Shown piece by piece: positions 5,766 through 5,981 of a stretch of 5,981 nt of DNA (position 1 is the first letter of the stretch; every line of letters begins with the position of its first letter). This stretch comes from Minisyncoccota bacterium. Its GTDB lineage: Bacteria; Patescibacteriota; Microgenomatia; UBA1400; PJMF01. The stretch is taken from positions 1 to 5,981 of the forward strand of contig WJLO01000029.1 in assembly GCA_014728425.1 (NCBI GenBank), given 5' to 3'. Both the position numbers and the translations under genes were made by a program. Below the pieces are notes generated by a model. That model made no database searches, was not told the origin of the DNA, and saw only the letters and a program-made list of their open reading frames with translations.

Positions 5766-5981
5766 TTATAGCCTAAATCATTTAACTCTTGACTAACAAT
5801 GTTATTAACGATGTTTATTTGTTGTTGGTTGTAGTAATTTTTCCAATCACCAACAATGCCTTTTCTAATCATTCTTTGTTTAACTGGTAATTTATGATCT
5901 TTAGTTTTTTGTCGATAGTTTTCTAAACTCCATTTCTTTACACTCTGTTTAATTAGTTTTTTATTTGGTTTAAGCTTTAGT
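5762..5981 (-). CDS. C-terminal end of a second PAPS-dependent sulfotransferase (Sulfotransfer_1-like; cut by the right edge)
   Basis: Reading from the right edge there is an open frame of 72 codons ending in LNDLGYK and a TGA at 5764-5762. It contains RKGIVGDWKNYYNQQQ (visible residues 39-54). RKGxxGDWKN is the conserved C-terminal PAPS-binding motif of Sulfotransfer_1 enzymes: Arg-Lys-Gly contacts the 3'-phosphate, and the motif is followed by a final helix, as here. The position close to the C-terminus also fits. The following gene's ATG overlaps the stop by 4 nt. It therefore differs in clade from its neighbour, which lacks this motif. The P-loop and acceptor site are outside the window, so the substrate is unknown; a sugar of the same glycan is the likeliest acceptor. 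Confidence 0.8.
   Translation of the reverse strand, partial: LKLKPNKKLIKQSVKKWSLENYRQKTKDHKLPVKQRMIRKGIVGDWKNYYNQQQINIVNNIVSQELNDLGYK

Noticed and set aside
1..5981. CRISPR array, tRNA, rRNA, insertion sequence or transposase remnants
   Set aside because: No regularly spaced repeats, cloverleaf sequence, terminal inverted repeats or transposase motifs were found; nearly all of the window is explained by the glycan genes.

Overview
This is an AT-rich window (roughly one third G+C by eye) in which every credible gene lies on the minus strand. It is a slice of a surface-glycan biosynthesis and modification locus, and genes at both edges are cut off. The organism is a bacterium: a near-consensus sigma70-type promoter is visible between two gene blocks, and TGA is used as a normal stop. 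No start codon is preceded by a convincing Shine-Dalgarno sequence. Together with the low G+C, Lys/Asn/Gln-rich proteins and tight packing, this would suit an uncultured lineage such as the Patescibacteria (candidate phyla radiation). That placement is a guess; nothing in the window is a taxonomic marker.

In transcription order (right to left), block A has four genes. First comes the C-terminal end of a PAPS-dependent sulfotransferase with the RKGxxGDWK motif (5762-5981). It overlaps by 4 nt a second, different sulfotransferase with a GTGRCGT P-loop and a GDKTP motif (4752-5765). One base later starts a left-handed beta-helix (hexapeptide) acyltransferase (4184-4750). After 35 nt comes an AsnB-type glutamine-dependent amidotransferase (2295-4148).

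A gap of about 206 nt follows (2089-2294). It holds two inverted repeats just downstream of asnB and then a promoter (TTGACC, 17 nt, TATAAC) whose -35 box lies in a 13-nt palindrome. The promoter faces block B: a Gfo/Idh/MocA oxidoreductase (1060-2088), a WxcM/WbpD-like N-acetyltransferase (588-1049) and the N-terminal half of a DegT/DnrJ/EryC1 sugar aminotransferase (1-544, cut by the left edge).

Block B has the three activities (C3 oxidation, C3 amination, N-acetylation) that convert UDP-GlcNAcA into a UDP-2,3-diacetamido-2,3-dideoxy-uronic acid in the WbpB/WbpE/WbpD (WlbA/C/B) pathway. Block A looks like a modification set: sulfation, probable O-acetylation, and possibly amidation of the uronic-acid carboxyl. 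My reading is a negatively charged surface polysaccharide or glycoconjugate containing an acetylated amino-uronic acid, with sulfate and perhaps uronamide groups. The UDP-GlcNAc 6-dehydrogenase, glycosyltransferases, polymerase or flippase, and any PAPS synthesis genes are outside the window.
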